A stretch of 64,000 bases of DNA from Streptomyces davaonensis JCM 4913 (GTDB lineage: Bacteria > Actinomycetota > Actinomycetes > Streptomycetales > Streptomycetaceae). The stretch is taken from the NCBI RefSeq assembly GCF_000349325.1, contig NC_020504.1:4002053-4066052 (forward strand). The letters are read 5' to 3'. This document shows, one piece after another, positions 27,850 to 36,654 of this stretch. The notes beneath the pieces are model-generated. The model was not told the origin of the DNA. It was given only the letters and a program-made list of their open reading frames with translations, and searched no databases. Made by a program: the position numbers and the translations under genes. How positions within the stretch are numbered: the stretch's first letter is position 1; each line of letters begins with the position of its first letter.

Positions 27850-28617
27850 ATGCGCAGGCGAGGGCTCGGTGGGAGGACCGGAGAGCGTCGACTCACGGCG
27901 CTGGCGGGGGCGTTGACGGTGACGCTCGCGATGATCGTGTGGGGTGCGGCGCCCGCTGCGGCCGGAGGGCCCACCAGTGTGTTCCTGGTCTCGCCGGAGA
28001 CCGGGGAGACGGCGGGGCTGTACTACGCGGACCGGGAGTACGCCCAGCTGGAATCGCTCCTCCAGGCGGGCACCCTCGGCGCGCCGCCCAGGGACGTGAT
28101 GGCGGACCGACGGGTCACCGTCACCTGGCTCGTCCACGACATCTCTCCCTGGCGGATCGACTCGGTCTTCCCCGTCGCCGGGGGCAAGGACGTCTGGGTG
28201 CACCGGTCGATGAACATCACCGAGCCGACCAAGGACAGCTGGCACCGCGCCCCGGACCCCGCCAGGCTTCGCACTCTGCTCGCCGGCCTGGGAGTGCTGG
28301 GCAAGCCGGAGGGCGGTGAGGAGCTGTCCGCCTTCTCCCTGCGGGAGATGTATGAGACGGACGGGGCAGGTGGTGGCGCGACGGAGCCGGAGTCCGGGTC
28401 CGGGCCCGGGTCCGGGTCCGGGTCGACGGAGGAGGCATCGCCGTCCCGGAGTGTGGCGGCACCGTCGGAGGACGGCACCGACTGGTGGTGGGCTCTGCCG
28501 GGCGCGGCGGGCGGGGCTGCTCTGGCGCTGGTCCTGCGGCCCTTTGTGACTCGGGCGCCGTGGGGCGGCGGCCGGGGGCGGGAAGCGGGGCCCCGGCAGG
28601 AGCTGCTGGACGTGTAG
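27850..28617 (+). CDS. Secreted, C-terminally anchored protein of unknown family (paralogue A)
   Basis: A 255-residue protein. It has a signal peptide (about 15-38, ending AAPAAAGG), an extracellular domain of roughly 125 residues (PTSVFLVSPETGETAGLYYADREYAQLESLL... to WHRAPDPARLRTLLAGLGVLG), a Gly/Ser/Pro repeat linker (GSGPGSGSGS), a membrane helix (about 218-237) and a short basic cytoplasmic tail ending GPRQELLDV. The next gene encodes a paralogue with the same layout and tail. ATG 27850 follows a GGGGGTCGGG ribosome-binding site; a GTG at 27796 is a possible earlier start. I know no function. Confidence 0.72.
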   Translation: MRRRGLGGRTGERRLTALAGALTVTLAMIVWGAAPAAAGGPTSVFLVSPETGETAGLYYADREYAQLESLLQAGTLGAPPRDVMADRRVTVTWLVHDISPWRIDSVFPVAGGKDVWVHRSMNITEPTKDSWHRAPDPARLRTLLAGLGVLGKPEGGEELSAFSLREMYETDGAGGGATEPESGSGPGSGSGSTEEASPSRSVAAPSEDGTDWWWALPGAAGGAALALVLRPFVTRAPWGGGRGREAGPRQELLDV

Positions 28618-28689
28618 GTCCGGGGCAGGCGGGGCGGCACTGACGGACGGATCGAATCGCTTCGGATCGACAGGGGAGGTCGAGGGCGG

Positions 28690-29403
28690 ATGAGGGGTCG
28701 AAGGGGGCGGGCGGCGGCGCGGCTGGCGCTGCTGGGGCCGGTGTCGGCGGGGCTGGCGCTGTGCGGCGGGGCGCCGGTGGCCGGGGCGGCGGGCGGATCG
28801 GGGGCACGGGGGCCCGGCGGGGATGCGCCGGATCTGGCGATGGTGGTCGCCGGCGGTGCCGGGCAGCCGACCGCGGTGCGGTCCGGTGAGCAGCGGTTCG
28901 CCCGGCTGTGGCAGTTGCTGGAGCCGATGTACACGGGGACCGAGCGGGTGCCCGAGGCCTGGGTCGAGGGTCGGCATCCACCGGTGCGGATCACGGTGGT
29001 GTGGGGGCTGACCGGGATCGGCGGCTGGCCCGAGACCCGTCGGCCGCCGGGCGGGGACGTGGCGATCGAGCGGCAGGACCAGCTGGTCGTCGCCGAGGAC
29101 GGCACGCCCTGGGTGCGCTCGGATCCGGCGCCGGAGGTGGACGACGACGACATCCGCTGGCACCGGGCGCCGCGCTCGGTCTTCGAGCGCCTGGACCGGA
29201 CCGGGCTGCTGGGCGGACCGGTGAGCGGCACCGAGGCCGACGGTCGCGGCCCGGCTACGGACGCCGCCTGGTGGGCGATACCGGGCCTGGCCGTGGGTTT
29301 CGCGGCCGGTGTCAGCGGCACTGTGGCGATACGCCGCGCGGCGGCCCGGCCGGGAGCCGGACCGCCGCGTGAGGGGCCACGTCAGCAGCTCATCGATCTG
29401 TGA
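28690..29403 (+). CDS. Secreted, C-terminally anchored protein of unknown family (paralogue B)
   Basis: A 237-residue paralogue of the preceding protein. It has a signal peptide (about 8-36), an extracellular domain with matching blocks (SGEQRFARLWQLLEPMYTGTERVP, VRITVVWGLTG, IRWHRAPRSVFERLDRTGLLGG), a membrane helix near 200-220 and a short tail ending GPRQQLIDL. The tail matches GPRQELLDV of paralogue A almost residue for residue. ATG 28690 follows GGGGAGG at 28674-28680. With the sigma factor and its membrane partner it forms a four-gene rightward unit. Confidence 0.72.
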   Translation: MRGRRGRAAARLALLGPVSAGLALCGGAPVAGAAGGSGARGPGGDAPDLAMVVAGGAGQPTAVRSGEQRFARLWQLLEPMYTGTERVPEAWVEGRHPPVRITVVWGLTGIGGWPETRRPPGGDVAIERQDQLVVAEDGTPWVRSDPAPEVDDDDIRWHRAPRSVFERLDRTGLLGGPVSGTEADGRGPATDAAWWAIPGLAVGFAAGVSGTVAIRRAAARPGAGPPREGPRQQLIDL

Positions 29404-29454
29404 GAGTCACCGTTCTTTGACAACTCAACAGGGGACGACTCAACGGGGCGTTGT

Positions 29455-30903
29455 TCAGCCGAGGTCGATCTCCGGGTAGAGCGGGAACCCGGCCACCAGG
29501 TCGGTCGCCCGGCGGGAGATCTCGTCCGCGATCTTCGCGTCGAGGACATGGGCGGCCTTGGAGGGGGCGCCGGACTTGGTGGTGCCGGGCTCCGAGGTGG
29601 TGAGAACGCGGTCGATGAGACCGGCGACCTCGTCCATCTCGGCGGTGCCGAGACCACGGGTGGTCAGGGCCGGGGTGCCGATGCGGATGCCGGAGGTGTA
29701 CCAGGCGCCGTTGGGGTCGGCGGGGATGGCGTTGCGGTTGGTGACGATGCCGGACTCCAGCAGCGCCGCCTCGGCCTGGCGGCCGGTGAGGCCGTAGGAG
29801 GTGGCCACGTCGATCAGGTTCAGGTGGTTGTCCGTGCCGCCCGTCACCAGGGTCGCGCCCCGGCGCATCAGGCCCTCGGCGAGGGCGCGGGAGTTGTCGA
29901 CGATGCGCTGCGCGTAGTCCTGGAAGGAGGGCCGGCGGGCCTCGGCGAGGGCGACGGCCTTGGCGGCCATGACGTGCGGGAGCGGGCCGCCGAGGACCAT
30001 CGGGCAGCCGCGGTCGACCTGGTCCTTGAGGGAGTCGTCGCACAGGACCATGCCACCGCGCGGGCCGCGCAGCGACTTGTGGGTGGTGGTGGTGACGATC
30101 TGGGCATGCGGGACCGGTTCGAAGTCGCCGGTGAGGACCTTGCCCGCGACCAGGCCCGCGAAGTGGGCCATGTCGACCATCAGGGTCGCGCCGACCTCGT
30201 CGGCGATCTCCCGCATGATCCGGAAGTTCACCAGCCGGGGGTAGGCGGAGTACCCGGCGACGATGATCAACGGCTTGAACTCGCGGGCGGAGGCGCGCAG
30301 GGCCTCGTAGTCCACGAGCCCGGTGACCGGGTCGGTGCCGTAGGAGCGCTGGTCGAACATCTTGCCGGAGATGTTCGGGCGGAAGCCGTGGGTGAGGTGG
30401 CCGCCTGCGTCCAGGGACATGCCGAGCATGCGCTGGTTGCCGAAGGCCTGGCGCAGCTCGGCCCAGTCCGCGTCGGAGAGGTCGTTGACCTGGCGGACGC
30501 CGGCCTTCTCCAGCGCCGGGGTCTCGACCCGGGCGGCGAGCACCGACCAGAAGGCGACCAGGTTGGCGTCGATACCGGAGTGCGGCTGGACGTAGGCGTG
30601 GCGGGCGCCGAAGAGTTCCTTGGCGTGCTCGGCGGCGAGCGACTCGACGGTGTCGACATTACGGCAACCGGCGTAGAAGCGGCGGCCGATGGTGCCCTCG
30701 GCGTACTTGTCGCTGAACCAGTTGCCCATCGCCAGCAGGGTGGCCGGGGAGGCGTAGTTCTCGGAGGCGATCAGCTTGAGCATCTCGCGCTGGTCGTGCA
30801 CCTCCTGGCCGATGGCGTCGGCGACCCGCGGCTCCACGGCGCGGATGACGTCGAGGGCGGCACGGTAGGCGGTGGATTCAGGGGAAAGGGGCTGCTCGGA
30901 CAT
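29455..30903 (-). CDS. glyA: Serine hydroxymethyltransferase (long actinobacterial form)
   Basis: GlyA (482 residues) is a PLP enzyme that converts serine and tetrahydrofolate to glycine and 5,10-methylene-THF, the main one-carbon source. The Schiff-base Lys is K276 in [14 protein letters not shown]; other family blocks are [13 protein letters not shown] and [14 protein letters not shown]. It is about 60 residues longer than the E. coli enzyme, mainly through an insert near 115-160 ([17 protein letters not shown]...). A ZTP riboswitch lies directly upstream, so expression is expected to rise when ZTP or ZMP signals folate shortage. folD, purN and purH elsewhere in the window belong to the same pathway. 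Confidence 0.93.
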   Translation of the reverse strand: MSEQPLSPESTAYRAALDVIRAVEPRVADAIGQEVHDQREMLKLIASENYASPATLLAMGNWFSDKYAEGTIGRRFYAGCRNVDTVESLAAEHAKELFGARHAYVQPHSGIDANLVAFWSVLAARVETPALEKAGVRQVNDLSDADWAELRQAFGNQRMLGMSLDAGGHLTHGFRPNISGKMFDQRSYGTDPVTGLVDYEALRASAREFKPLIIVAGYSAYPRLVNFRIMREIADEVGATLMVDMAHFAGLVAGKVLTGDFEPVPHAQIVTTTTHKSLRGPRGGMVLCDDSLKDQVDRGCPMVLGGPLPHVMAAKAVALAEARRPSFQDYAQRIVDNSRALAEGLMRRGATLVTGGTDNHLNLIDVATSYGLTGRQAEAALLESGIVTNRNAIPADPNGAWYTSGIRIGTPALTTRGLGTAEMDEVAGLIDRVLTTSEPGTTKSGAPSKAAHVLDAKIADEISRRATDLVAGFPLYPEIDLG

Positions 30904-30940
30904 GTCGGCCTCCGGACGGTGTGGCGTTCAGCGTTCACGG

Positions 30941-31035
30941 TTCGGCCCAGGCGCACGGCACACAGTCACAACCAGGCCGCTCCCCGATGGTCGGTCCCAT
31001 CCCAGCGCGCCAGTCACGGCCCGCTGGTCAGCCTA
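30941..31035 (-). ncRNA. ZTP (pfl) riboswitch in the glyA leader
   Basis: The leader on the minus strand contains the conserved blocks of the pfl motif in order. CCGTGACTGGCG lies at about 31012-31023, then GGGACC and CGGGGAGCGG (about 30978-30990), and finally GCGCCTGGGCC (about 30943-30955). These blocks are what I know of the ZTP/ZMP-binding core: a first stem with internal loop, then a P3 hairpin whose CCTGGG loop makes the pseudoknot. The element ends about 40 nt before the glyA ATG. glyA is one of the genes known to carry this riboswitch in actinobacteria. Confidence 0.85.
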
Positions 31036-31129
31036 CCGGGCGCGCCGTCGGGTGAAGGTCCCGCGTCCACCATCCGAGCAAGGATAGGAAGGGGGTCCCG
31101 CTTGTCTTCCGGTGTCTTTTGGAGGTCCC

Positions 31130-32368
31130 GTGAGTACTACGGAAACCCTCATCGCCGCGGCCGAGGTGCACGGCGCGCACAATTACGCGCCGCTGCCGGT
31201 CGTCGTCGCGTCGGCCGACGGGGCGTGGATGACGGATGTGGAGGGCCGGCGGTATCTGGATCTGCTGGCCGGTTACTCGGCGCTCAACTTCGGGCACCGC
31301 AACCGGCGGATCATCGAGGCGGCGAAGGCGCAGCTGGAGCGAGTGACGCTGACGTCGCGGGCGTTCCATCACGACCGGTACGCCGCGTTCTGCGAGCAGC
31401 TCGCGCAGTTGTGCGGCATGGAGATGGTGCTGCCGATGAACACGGGCGCGGAGGCGGTGGAGACCGCGGTGAAGACGGCCCGTAAATGGGGGTACCGGGT
31501 CAAGGGCGTGCCCGCGGAGATGGCGAAGATCGTGGTCGCCGGCAACAACTTCCACGGCCGGACGACGACCTTGATCAGCTTCTCCACGGACCCGGAGGCG
31601 CGGGCGGACTTCGGGCCGTACACGCCGGGGTTCGAGATCGTGCCGTACGGGGATCTGACGGCGATGCGCTCGGCGCTGAGCGAGAACACGGTGGCGGTGC
31701 TGCTGGAGCCGATCCAGGGCGAGGCGGGGGTGCTGGTGCCGCCGCAGGGGTATCTCGCGGCGGTGCGGGAGCTGGCCCGGGAGCGGAACGTGCTGTTCGT
31801 GGCCGATGAGATCCAGTCGGGGCTCGGGCGGACGGGACGGACGTTCGCCTGTGAGCACGAGGGGGTCGTGCCGGACATGTATGTGCTGGGCAAGGCGCTC
31901 GGGGGCGGGGTGGTGCCCGTGTCGGCGGTGGTGTCGTCGGCGGAGGTGCTGGGGGTGTTCCGGCCCGGGGAGCACGGTTCGACGTTCGGCGGGAATCCGC
32001 TGGCCTGCGCGGTGGCGCTGGAGGTGATCGCGATGCTGCGGACGGGCGAGTACCAGGCGCGGTCCGCGGAACTGGGTGCGCATCTGCACCGTGAGCTGGC
32101 GGTGCTGGCGGATGCCGGGCGGGTCACGGCGGTGCGCGGGCGAGGGCTGTGGGCGGGTGTCGACATCGCCCCGCGGTACGGCACGGGGCGTGCGGTGTCG
32201 GAGCGGCTGATGGACCGGGGTGTGCTGGTGAAGGACACGGGCGCGCACAGCTTCAGGGGCACGGGCGGTGCCCCCGGCGCGACGATCCGGATCGCGCCGC
32301 CGCTGGTGATCTCGAAGGAGGATCTGGACTGGGGGCTGGCGCAGCTCTCGGCCGTGCTGGAGGGCTAG
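31130..32368 (+). CDS. rocD: Ornithine--oxo-acid aminotransferase
   Basis: A class III PLP aminotransferase of 412 residues. It transfers the delta-amino group of ornithine to 2-oxoglutarate, giving glutamate semialdehyde on the way to proline or glutamate. Family features are NYAPLPVV near the N-terminus, MNTGAEAVETAVKTARKWGY, ADEIQSGLGRTG and the PLP Lys in VLGKALGGGV, with HGSTFGGNPLA. GTG 31130 follows GGAGG by four bases. It diverges from glyA over 226 bp that also contain the riboswitch. Confidence 0.92.
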   Translation: MSTTETLIAAAEVHGAHNYAPLPVVVASADGAWMTDVEGRRYLDLLAGYSALNFGHRNRRIIEAAKAQLERVTLTSRAFHHDRYAAFCEQLAQLCGMEMVLPMNTGAEAVETAVKTARKWGYRVKGVPAEMAKIVVAGNNFHGRTTTLISFSTDPEARADFGPYTPGFEIVPYGDLTAMRSALSENTVAVLLEPIQGEAGVLVPPQGYLAAVRELARERNVLFVADEIQSGLGRTGRTFACEHEGVVPDMYVLGKALGGGVVPVSAVVSSAEVLGVFRPGEHGSTFGGNPLACAVALEVIAMLRTGEYQARSAELGAHLHRELAVLADAGRVTAVRGRGLWAGVDIAPRYGTGRAVSERLMDRGVLVKDTGAHSFRGTGGAPGATIRIAPPLVISKEDLDWGLAQLSAVLEG

Positions 32369-32385
32369 GCCCTTCCCCTGTCGTC

Positions 32386-33570
32386 CTAAAGGATCACGTG
32401 CGGCAGGAAGCGGGCGTACTCGTCGGTGATCAGGCCGGCCGACTCGCGGATGCCGAGGCCCGCCGACTCGTCCTCGACGACCCAGGCGCCGAGGACGACG
32501 CGGTTGCCGTCGAAGTCGGGCAGCGGGGCCAACTCCTGGTAGCAGCAGGGCTCTTCGCGGACGACGGGGTCGGCGCCCGGTTCGTGGACGGTGACGCCCG
32601 CGCCTTCGCGGCCCAGGAGCGGCTTGGCGACGTAGCCGGTGGTGCGGGCCAGTTCGCGGGGGCCGTCGAGGTGGGCCGGGAGCAGGTTGGGGTGGCCGGG
32701 GTAGAGCTCCCAGAGGATGGCCAGAAGGGCCTTGTTGGACAGGAGCATCTTCCAGGCCGGTTCGATCCACAGGGTGGACCCGGTGCCGCCGCCGTTGTCG
32801 AGGGTGTCCAGGACGTGGTCGGCGAAGCGGTCGGTGGTGAGCCACTCCCAGGGGTAGAGCTTGAAGCAACTCCGGATGAAGCGGAGCCGGTTGTCGACGA
32901 AACGGCCGGAGAGCCGGTCCCAGCCGATCTCCTCCATGGAGATCCAGTCGGTGTCCAGGCCGGCCTGCTCAGCGGTCTCCTTGAGGTAGGCGACCGTCAT
33001 GAGGTCCTCGCCGAGTTCGTCGGCGGAGGAGTGCGCGAAGTACAGGGGGCTGCCGGGCGGGAGCAGGGCGGACTGCTTCTTCCAGGCCTCGACCAGGCGT
33101 TCGTGGAGGGAGTTCCACTGGTCGGCGCCGGGGAAGCGCTCCTCCATCCAGAACCACTGCGGGGAGGCGGCCTCGACGAGGGAGGTGGGGGTGTCGGCGT
33201 TGTACTCCAGGAGCTTCGCCGGGCCGCTGCCGTCGTAGCGCAGGTCGAAGCGGCCGTAGACGGAGGGGAGTTCGGCGCGGCGCTGCCAGGCCTCGGTGAC
33301 CGCCGCGACCACGCGCGGGTCGGTGATGCCGAGGTCGGCGAAGCGGCCGGAGGTGACGATGTGGTCCGCGGCGCCGAGGCACATGCGGTGGAGTTCCTCG
33401 ACGACCTCTTCCAGCGCCTCGACCTCCTCCAGGGAGAAGACGTAGTAGGCGCTCTCGTCCCAGTAGGGGCGCAGGGAGTCGTCGGGGTAGCGGGTGAGGG
33501 GGTAGATCAACCCCTGTTCCTCGACGGTGTGTTGCCAGTCGGGGCGGGGGGTGATAGCGCGGCGTTCCAT
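32386..33570 (-). CDS. Glutathionylspermidine synthase-like ATP-grasp protein (YgiC type)
   Basis: A 394-residue protein of the GSP-synthase/YgiC/YjfC family, an ATP-grasp fold that would join an amine to a peptide carboxylate. Typical blocks are YGRFDLRYDGSGPAKLLEYNADTPTSLVEAA, PAWKMLLSNKALLAILW and VAKPLLGREGAGV. Streptomycetes lack glutathione and trypanothione, so the true substrate is unknown. It follows a YgiB-like lipoprotein gene by 20 bp, the same pairing as ygiBC in enterobacteria. ATG 33570 gives MERRAITPRP. Confidence 0.88.
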   Translation of the reverse strand: MERRAITPRPDWQHTVEEQGLIYPLTRYPDDSLRPYWDESAYYVFSLEEVEALEEVVEELHRMCLGAADHIVTSGRFADLGITDPRVVAAVTEAWQRRAELPSVYGRFDLRYDGSGPAKLLEYNADTPTSLVEAASPQWFWMEERFPGADQWNSLHERLVEAWKKQSALLPPGSPLYFAHSSADELGEDLMTVAYLKETAEQAGLDTDWISMEEIGWDRLSGRFVDNRLRFIRSCFKLYPWEWLTTDRFADHVLDTLDNGGGTGSTLWIEPAWKMLLSNKALLAILWELYPGHPNLLPAHLDGPRELARTTGYVAKPLLGREGAGVTVHEPGADPVVREEPCCYQELAPLPDFDGNRVVLGAWVVEDESAGLGIRESAGLITDEYARFLPHVIL

Positions 33571-33590
33571 GGCAGTCCGTCCGGGGTGGC

Positions 33591-33953
33591 TCAGCCGCCG
33601 CCGCTGCCGGAGCCCGAGCAGCCGAAGCCGCCACGGTCGACGGCCTCGCCGCGGCTGAAGGTGCCGTAGTCGGCGTAGCCGCCGTCGACTTCGGCGTCGT
33701 AGTACCAGGCAGCGTCGGTGCCGCCCCTGCCCGAGGTCTTCTTGCCCTTGCCGCTCTTGCCCGAGGAGGAGCCCGAGGAGCCCGACTTGCAGTTCTTGTC
33801 GGCTACGACCTTGTAGCCCTCCCAGGTGTAGCTGTCCCGGTCGACGCAGCGGCGGTCGGGCTCGGAGCCGCAGGAGGTCAGGGTCGCCGCGACGACTCCC
33901 ATTCCGCCGAGCACGACCGTGCTGGACCGCAGTCGTCGCTTCGTCTGAGCCAT
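33591..33953 (-). CDS. Small YgiB/DUF1190-like lipoprotein
   Basis: A 120-residue exported protein. A signal sequence ends in a lipobox (ATLTSC, Cys28), so it is probably a lipoprotein. The mature part has two Cys (RRCVDRDSYT, DKNCKSG), a low-complexity Ser/Gly/Lys stretch (SGSSGSSSGKSGKGKK) and an aromatic segment AAWYYDAEVDGGYADYG, and ends in GGFGCSGSGSGGG. The similarity to YgiB is modest and rests partly on linkage to the YgiC-type gene that follows after 20 bp. It is the first gene of the pair. Confidence 0.78.
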   Translation of the reverse strand: MAQTKRRLRSSTVVLGGMGVVAATLTSCGSEPDRRCVDRDSYTWEGYKVVADKNCKSGSSGSSSGKSGKGKKTSGRGGTDAAWYYDAEVDGGYADYGTFSRGEAVDRGGFGCSGSGSGGG

Positions 33954-33992
33954 GTCCCGTCTCTCCCCGTGTCCCTCGGCTGGGCGATCACC

Positions 33993-35390
33993 TTACGGCA
34001 GCACCCTGCACAGGGCTTCGAGGGCCCCCGCCCACGCGTGGTCCGGGGGTGTGGCGTAGCCGACGACCAGGGCGTCGAGGGGTTCGGCCCGCGCCTGTTC
34101 GTGGCGGAAGTAGGTGAGGCCGTGCAGGGACAGGCCCTGCCAGTGGGCGGCCTGAACGACGGTCGTCTCGGTGCCGGGCGGCAGGCACAGGACGGCATGC
34201 AGTCCGGCGGCGATGCCGGTGACCCGGACGTCCGGGGCGCGTTCGCTGAGGGCGCTGACCAGGGCGTCCCGGCGTCGGCGGTAGCGCAGTCGGGAGGCGC
34301 GGACATGGCGGTCGTAGGCGCCGTGGGTGAGGAACTCGGCCAGGGTCAGCTGGTCGAGCACTCCGCAGGTGTCCACGTCGCCCTTGGCCGCTGTCACCGC
34401 CTCCACCAGGGCGGGCGGCAGGACCAGCCAGGCAAGGCGCAGGCCGGGGGCGAGGGATTTACTGGCGGTGCCGAGGTAGACGACGTGGTCGGGGTCCAGG
34501 CCCTGGAGTGCGCCGACCGGCTGGCGGTCGTAGCGGAACTCGCCGTCGTAGTCGTCCTCCAGGATCAGGCCGCCGGTGCGCCGCGCCCAGTCCACGACGG
34601 CCGCGCGCCGGGCGCGGTGCAGGACAGCGCCCATGGGGAACTGGTGGGCGGGGGTGAGCAGTACGGCTCCGGCGTCCAGCAACTGCTCGGGGTCGGTGCC
34701 GAGTTCGTCGAAGGGCAGCGGGGTGGTCGCCAGTCCGGTGCCGGCCAGCACCTTGCGGTGATCGGGGAGTCCGTAGGACTCGACGGCAACGGTCCGGGCG
34801 CCGCGGGAGCGCAGGACAGTGCCGAGGAGGCGCAGGCCGTGGGCGAACCCGGCGCAGATGACGATGCGTTCGGGGTCGGCGCGGACGCCTCGGGCCCGGG
34901 AGAGGTAGCTCGCGAGGGCGGTGCGCAGTTCGATGCGGCCGCGCGGGTCGCCGTAGCCGAGGACGTCGTAGGGGGCCGTGTTCAGGGCGCGGCGGGCCGC
35001 CTTGAGCCACTCGGCGCGGGGGAAGGCGGCGAGGTCGGGGGTGCCGGCGGTCAGGTCGTGGGCGGGGCGGTGGCGAGCGCGGGGAGTGGGGGCGGTGGCG
35101 GTGGGGGGCGTGGAGCGGCCCTCGGCGACTCGGGTGCCCGAGCCCTGGCGGGCGGTGAGCCAGCCTTCGGCGACGAGGTCGGCGTAGGCGTCGGCGACGG
35201 TGTTGCGGGCGATGCCGAGGTCGGTGGCGAGGGAGCGGGAGGACGGCAGCCGGGTGCCGGGGGCGAGCCGGCCGGTGCGGACCGCCTCGCGCAGGGCGTC
35301 CGTCAGGCCCCGGCGCAGCCCTGGTCCGGCGGCCGGTTCCAGATGGAGGTCGATGCCCAGGGCCCCTGAAGTGGCCCACATATCTGCCAT
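33993..35390 (-). CDS. MocR/PdxR-type regulator (GntR HTH plus aminotransferase-like domain)
   Basis: A 465-residue regulator. Residues 20-90 form a GntR winged helix (GLRRGLTDALREAVRTGRLAPGTRLPSSRSLATDLGIARNTVADAY). A fold-type I aminotransferase-like domain follows, with EDDYDGEFRYDR and the PLP-binding Lys in YLGTASKSLAPGLRLAW. MocR proteins sense PLP or amines, typically controlling vitamin B6 or amine genes. Here it diverges from an AhpD-like/PEP-mutase-like pair across only 47 bp, so it probably controls that pair and itself. ATG 35390 or 35381 could be the start. Confidence 0.9.
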   Translation of the reverse strand: MADMWATSGALGIDLHLEPAAGPGLRRGLTDALREAVRTGRLAPGTRLPSSRSLATDLGIARNTVADAYADLVAEGWLTARQGSGTRVAEGRSTPPTATAPTPRARHRPAHDLTAGTPDLAAFPRAEWLKAARRALNTAPYDVLGYGDPRGRIELRTALASYLSRARGVRADPERIVICAGFAHGLRLLGTVLRSRGARTVAVESYGLPDHRKVLAGTGLATTPLPFDELGTDPEQLLDAGAVLLTPAHQFPMGAVLHRARRAAVVDWARRTGGLILEDDYDGEFRYDRQPVGALQGLDPDHVVYLGTASKSLAPGLRLAWLVLPPALVEAVTAAKGDVDTCGVLDQLTLAEFLTHGAYDRHVRASRLRYRRRRDALVSALSERAPDVRVTGIAAGLHAVLCLPPGTETTVVQAAHWQGLSLHGLTYFRHEQARAEPLDALVVGYATPPDHAWAGALEALCRVLP

Positions 35391-35437
35391 GGAAATGGAC
35401 CATACTCCTGGGCCTTTGTCTCCGTAGGGTCGAGGGC

Positions 35438-35944
35438 ATGACGATGACCAGTGATCACACCGCCCCTGCCGAGTACGCCCCGGAGCGCGCGCCCCGGCTG
35501 AACTGGGCCGAGCACGTGCCCGACGTCTACAAGGCCATGGTCCGGCTGGACGCGGCCGCGCGGCGGGGCATGGACCCGAAGCTGCTGGAGCTGGTGAAGA
35601 TCCGCGCCTCGCAGCTCAACCACTGCGCGTTCTGCCTGGACATGCACACCAAGGACGCGCTCGCGGCCGGTGAGAGCGTGGAGCGGATCATCCAGCTCTC
35701 CGCCTGGGAGGAGTCGGCGCACTTCTACACCGAGAAGGAGCTGGCGGCGATCGCCCTGACCGAGGCGGTCACGGTGCTCACGGACGGTTTCGTGCCGGAC
35801 GAGGTGTACGCGAAGGCGGCGGCTCAGTTCGAGGAGGCCGAGCTGGCCCAGTTGCTCGCCGCGATCACGGTGATCAATGCCTGGAACCGCTTCGGTGTGA
35901 CCTGCCGGATGACGCCGGGCCACTACCAGGCGGGGCAGCGATGA
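35438..35944 (+). CDS. Carboxymuconolactone decarboxylase/AhpD family protein
   Basis: A 168-residue all-helical protein of the AhpD-like superfamily. The redox motif is present as NHCAFCLDMHTKDA (CxxC plus His), typical of the peroxidase-like branch. These proteins are often general thiol peroxidases or reductants. It starts 48 bp from the divergent MocR regulator and overlaps the following lyase-fold gene by four bases (ATGA), so it is likely under MocR control. The first ATG (35438) is followed by a second at 35444. Confidence 0.88.
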   Translation: MTMTSDHTAPAEYAPERAPRLNWAEHVPDVYKAMVRLDAAARRGMDPKLLELVKIRASQLNHCAFCLDMHTKDALAAGESVERIIQLSAWEESAHFYTEKELAAIALTEAVTVLTDGFVPDEVYAKAAAQFEEAELAQLLAAITVINAWNRFGVTCRMTPGHYQAGQR

Positions 35945-36651
35945 CCGACCGGGTCGAGGTGTTCCGGGCGCTGCACCGGCGACCGGCCCAGAACGACCCG
36001 CTGATCCTGCCCGGCCCCTGGGACGCGGCGAGCGCGCGGGCCCTGGAGGCGGCCGGGTATCCGGCGCTCGCCACGCCCAGTGCCGGGGTCGCCGCCTCGC
36101 TCGGGTACGAGGACGGGCGGACCCCGACCGAGGAGATGTTCGCGGCGGTGGCGCGGATCGTGCGGGCCGTGGACGTGCCGGTGTCGGCGGATGTCGAGGG
36201 CGGGTACGGGCTGGCGCCGAAGGAGTTGGTGGAGCGGCTGCTGGAGACGGGGGCCGTGGGCTGCAACCTGGAGGACTCCGAGGCAGGGGTGCTCAAGGAC
36301 CCGCGGCGGCATGCCGACTGGCTCGCCGAGGTGTGCGCTGCCGCCGGGGGCCGGCTGTTCGTCAACGCGCGCGTGGACACCTTCATCCAGAGTGTCGCGG
36401 AGCCTGAACGGGCCATCGAGCGGGCCGCGTTGTACGTCGCCGCGGGGGCGGACTGTGTCTATCCGATCGGCGCCCCCGTCGACGTACTGCCGCTGCTGCG
36501 GGCCGGGATCCAGGGGCCGGTCAACGCGATCGCCAAGGTGGGCGAGGGCCCCTCGCCCATGGAGCTGGGTGAGCGAGGGGCCACGCGGATCACGTTCGGA
36601 CCGTACTTGCAGCGCCGGGCGGCGGAGGGGATCGCCGGGCTGCTGCGGTGA
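35941..36651 (+). CDS. Isocitrate lyase/PEP-mutase superfamily protein
   Basis: A 236-residue TIM-barrel protein related to phosphoenolpyruvate mutase, oxaloacetate decarboxylase and 2-methylisocitrate lyase. The metal- and substrate-binding blocks are LPGPWDAASARALEAAGYPALATPSAG, VSADVEGGYG, CNLEDSEAG and NARVDTF. The typical KKCGH catalytic loop of true lyases is not seen, which favours a C-C or C-P hydrolase/mutase-type activity of unknown substrate. It overlaps the AhpD-like gene (ATGA) and converges on the betaine operon, 3 bp from it. Confidence 0.85.
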   Translation: MTDRVEVFRALHRRPAQNDPLILPGPWDAASARALEAAGYPALATPSAGVAASLGYEDGRTPTEEMFAAVARIVRAVDVPVSADVEGGYGLAPKELVERLLETGAVGCNLEDSEAGVLKDPRRHADWLAEVCAAAGGRLFVNARVDTFIQSVAEPERAIERAALYVAAGADCVYPIGAPVDVLPLLRAGIQGPVNAIAKVGEGPSPMELGERGATRITFGPYLQRRAAEGIAGLLR

Positions 36652-36654
36652 CGG

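Noticed and set aside
28380..28440. Tandem repeat GGGTCC-rich stretch as a mobile or CRISPR-like repeat
   Set aside because: It encodes a Gly/Ser/Pro linker in frame and is ordinary low-complexity coding sequence.
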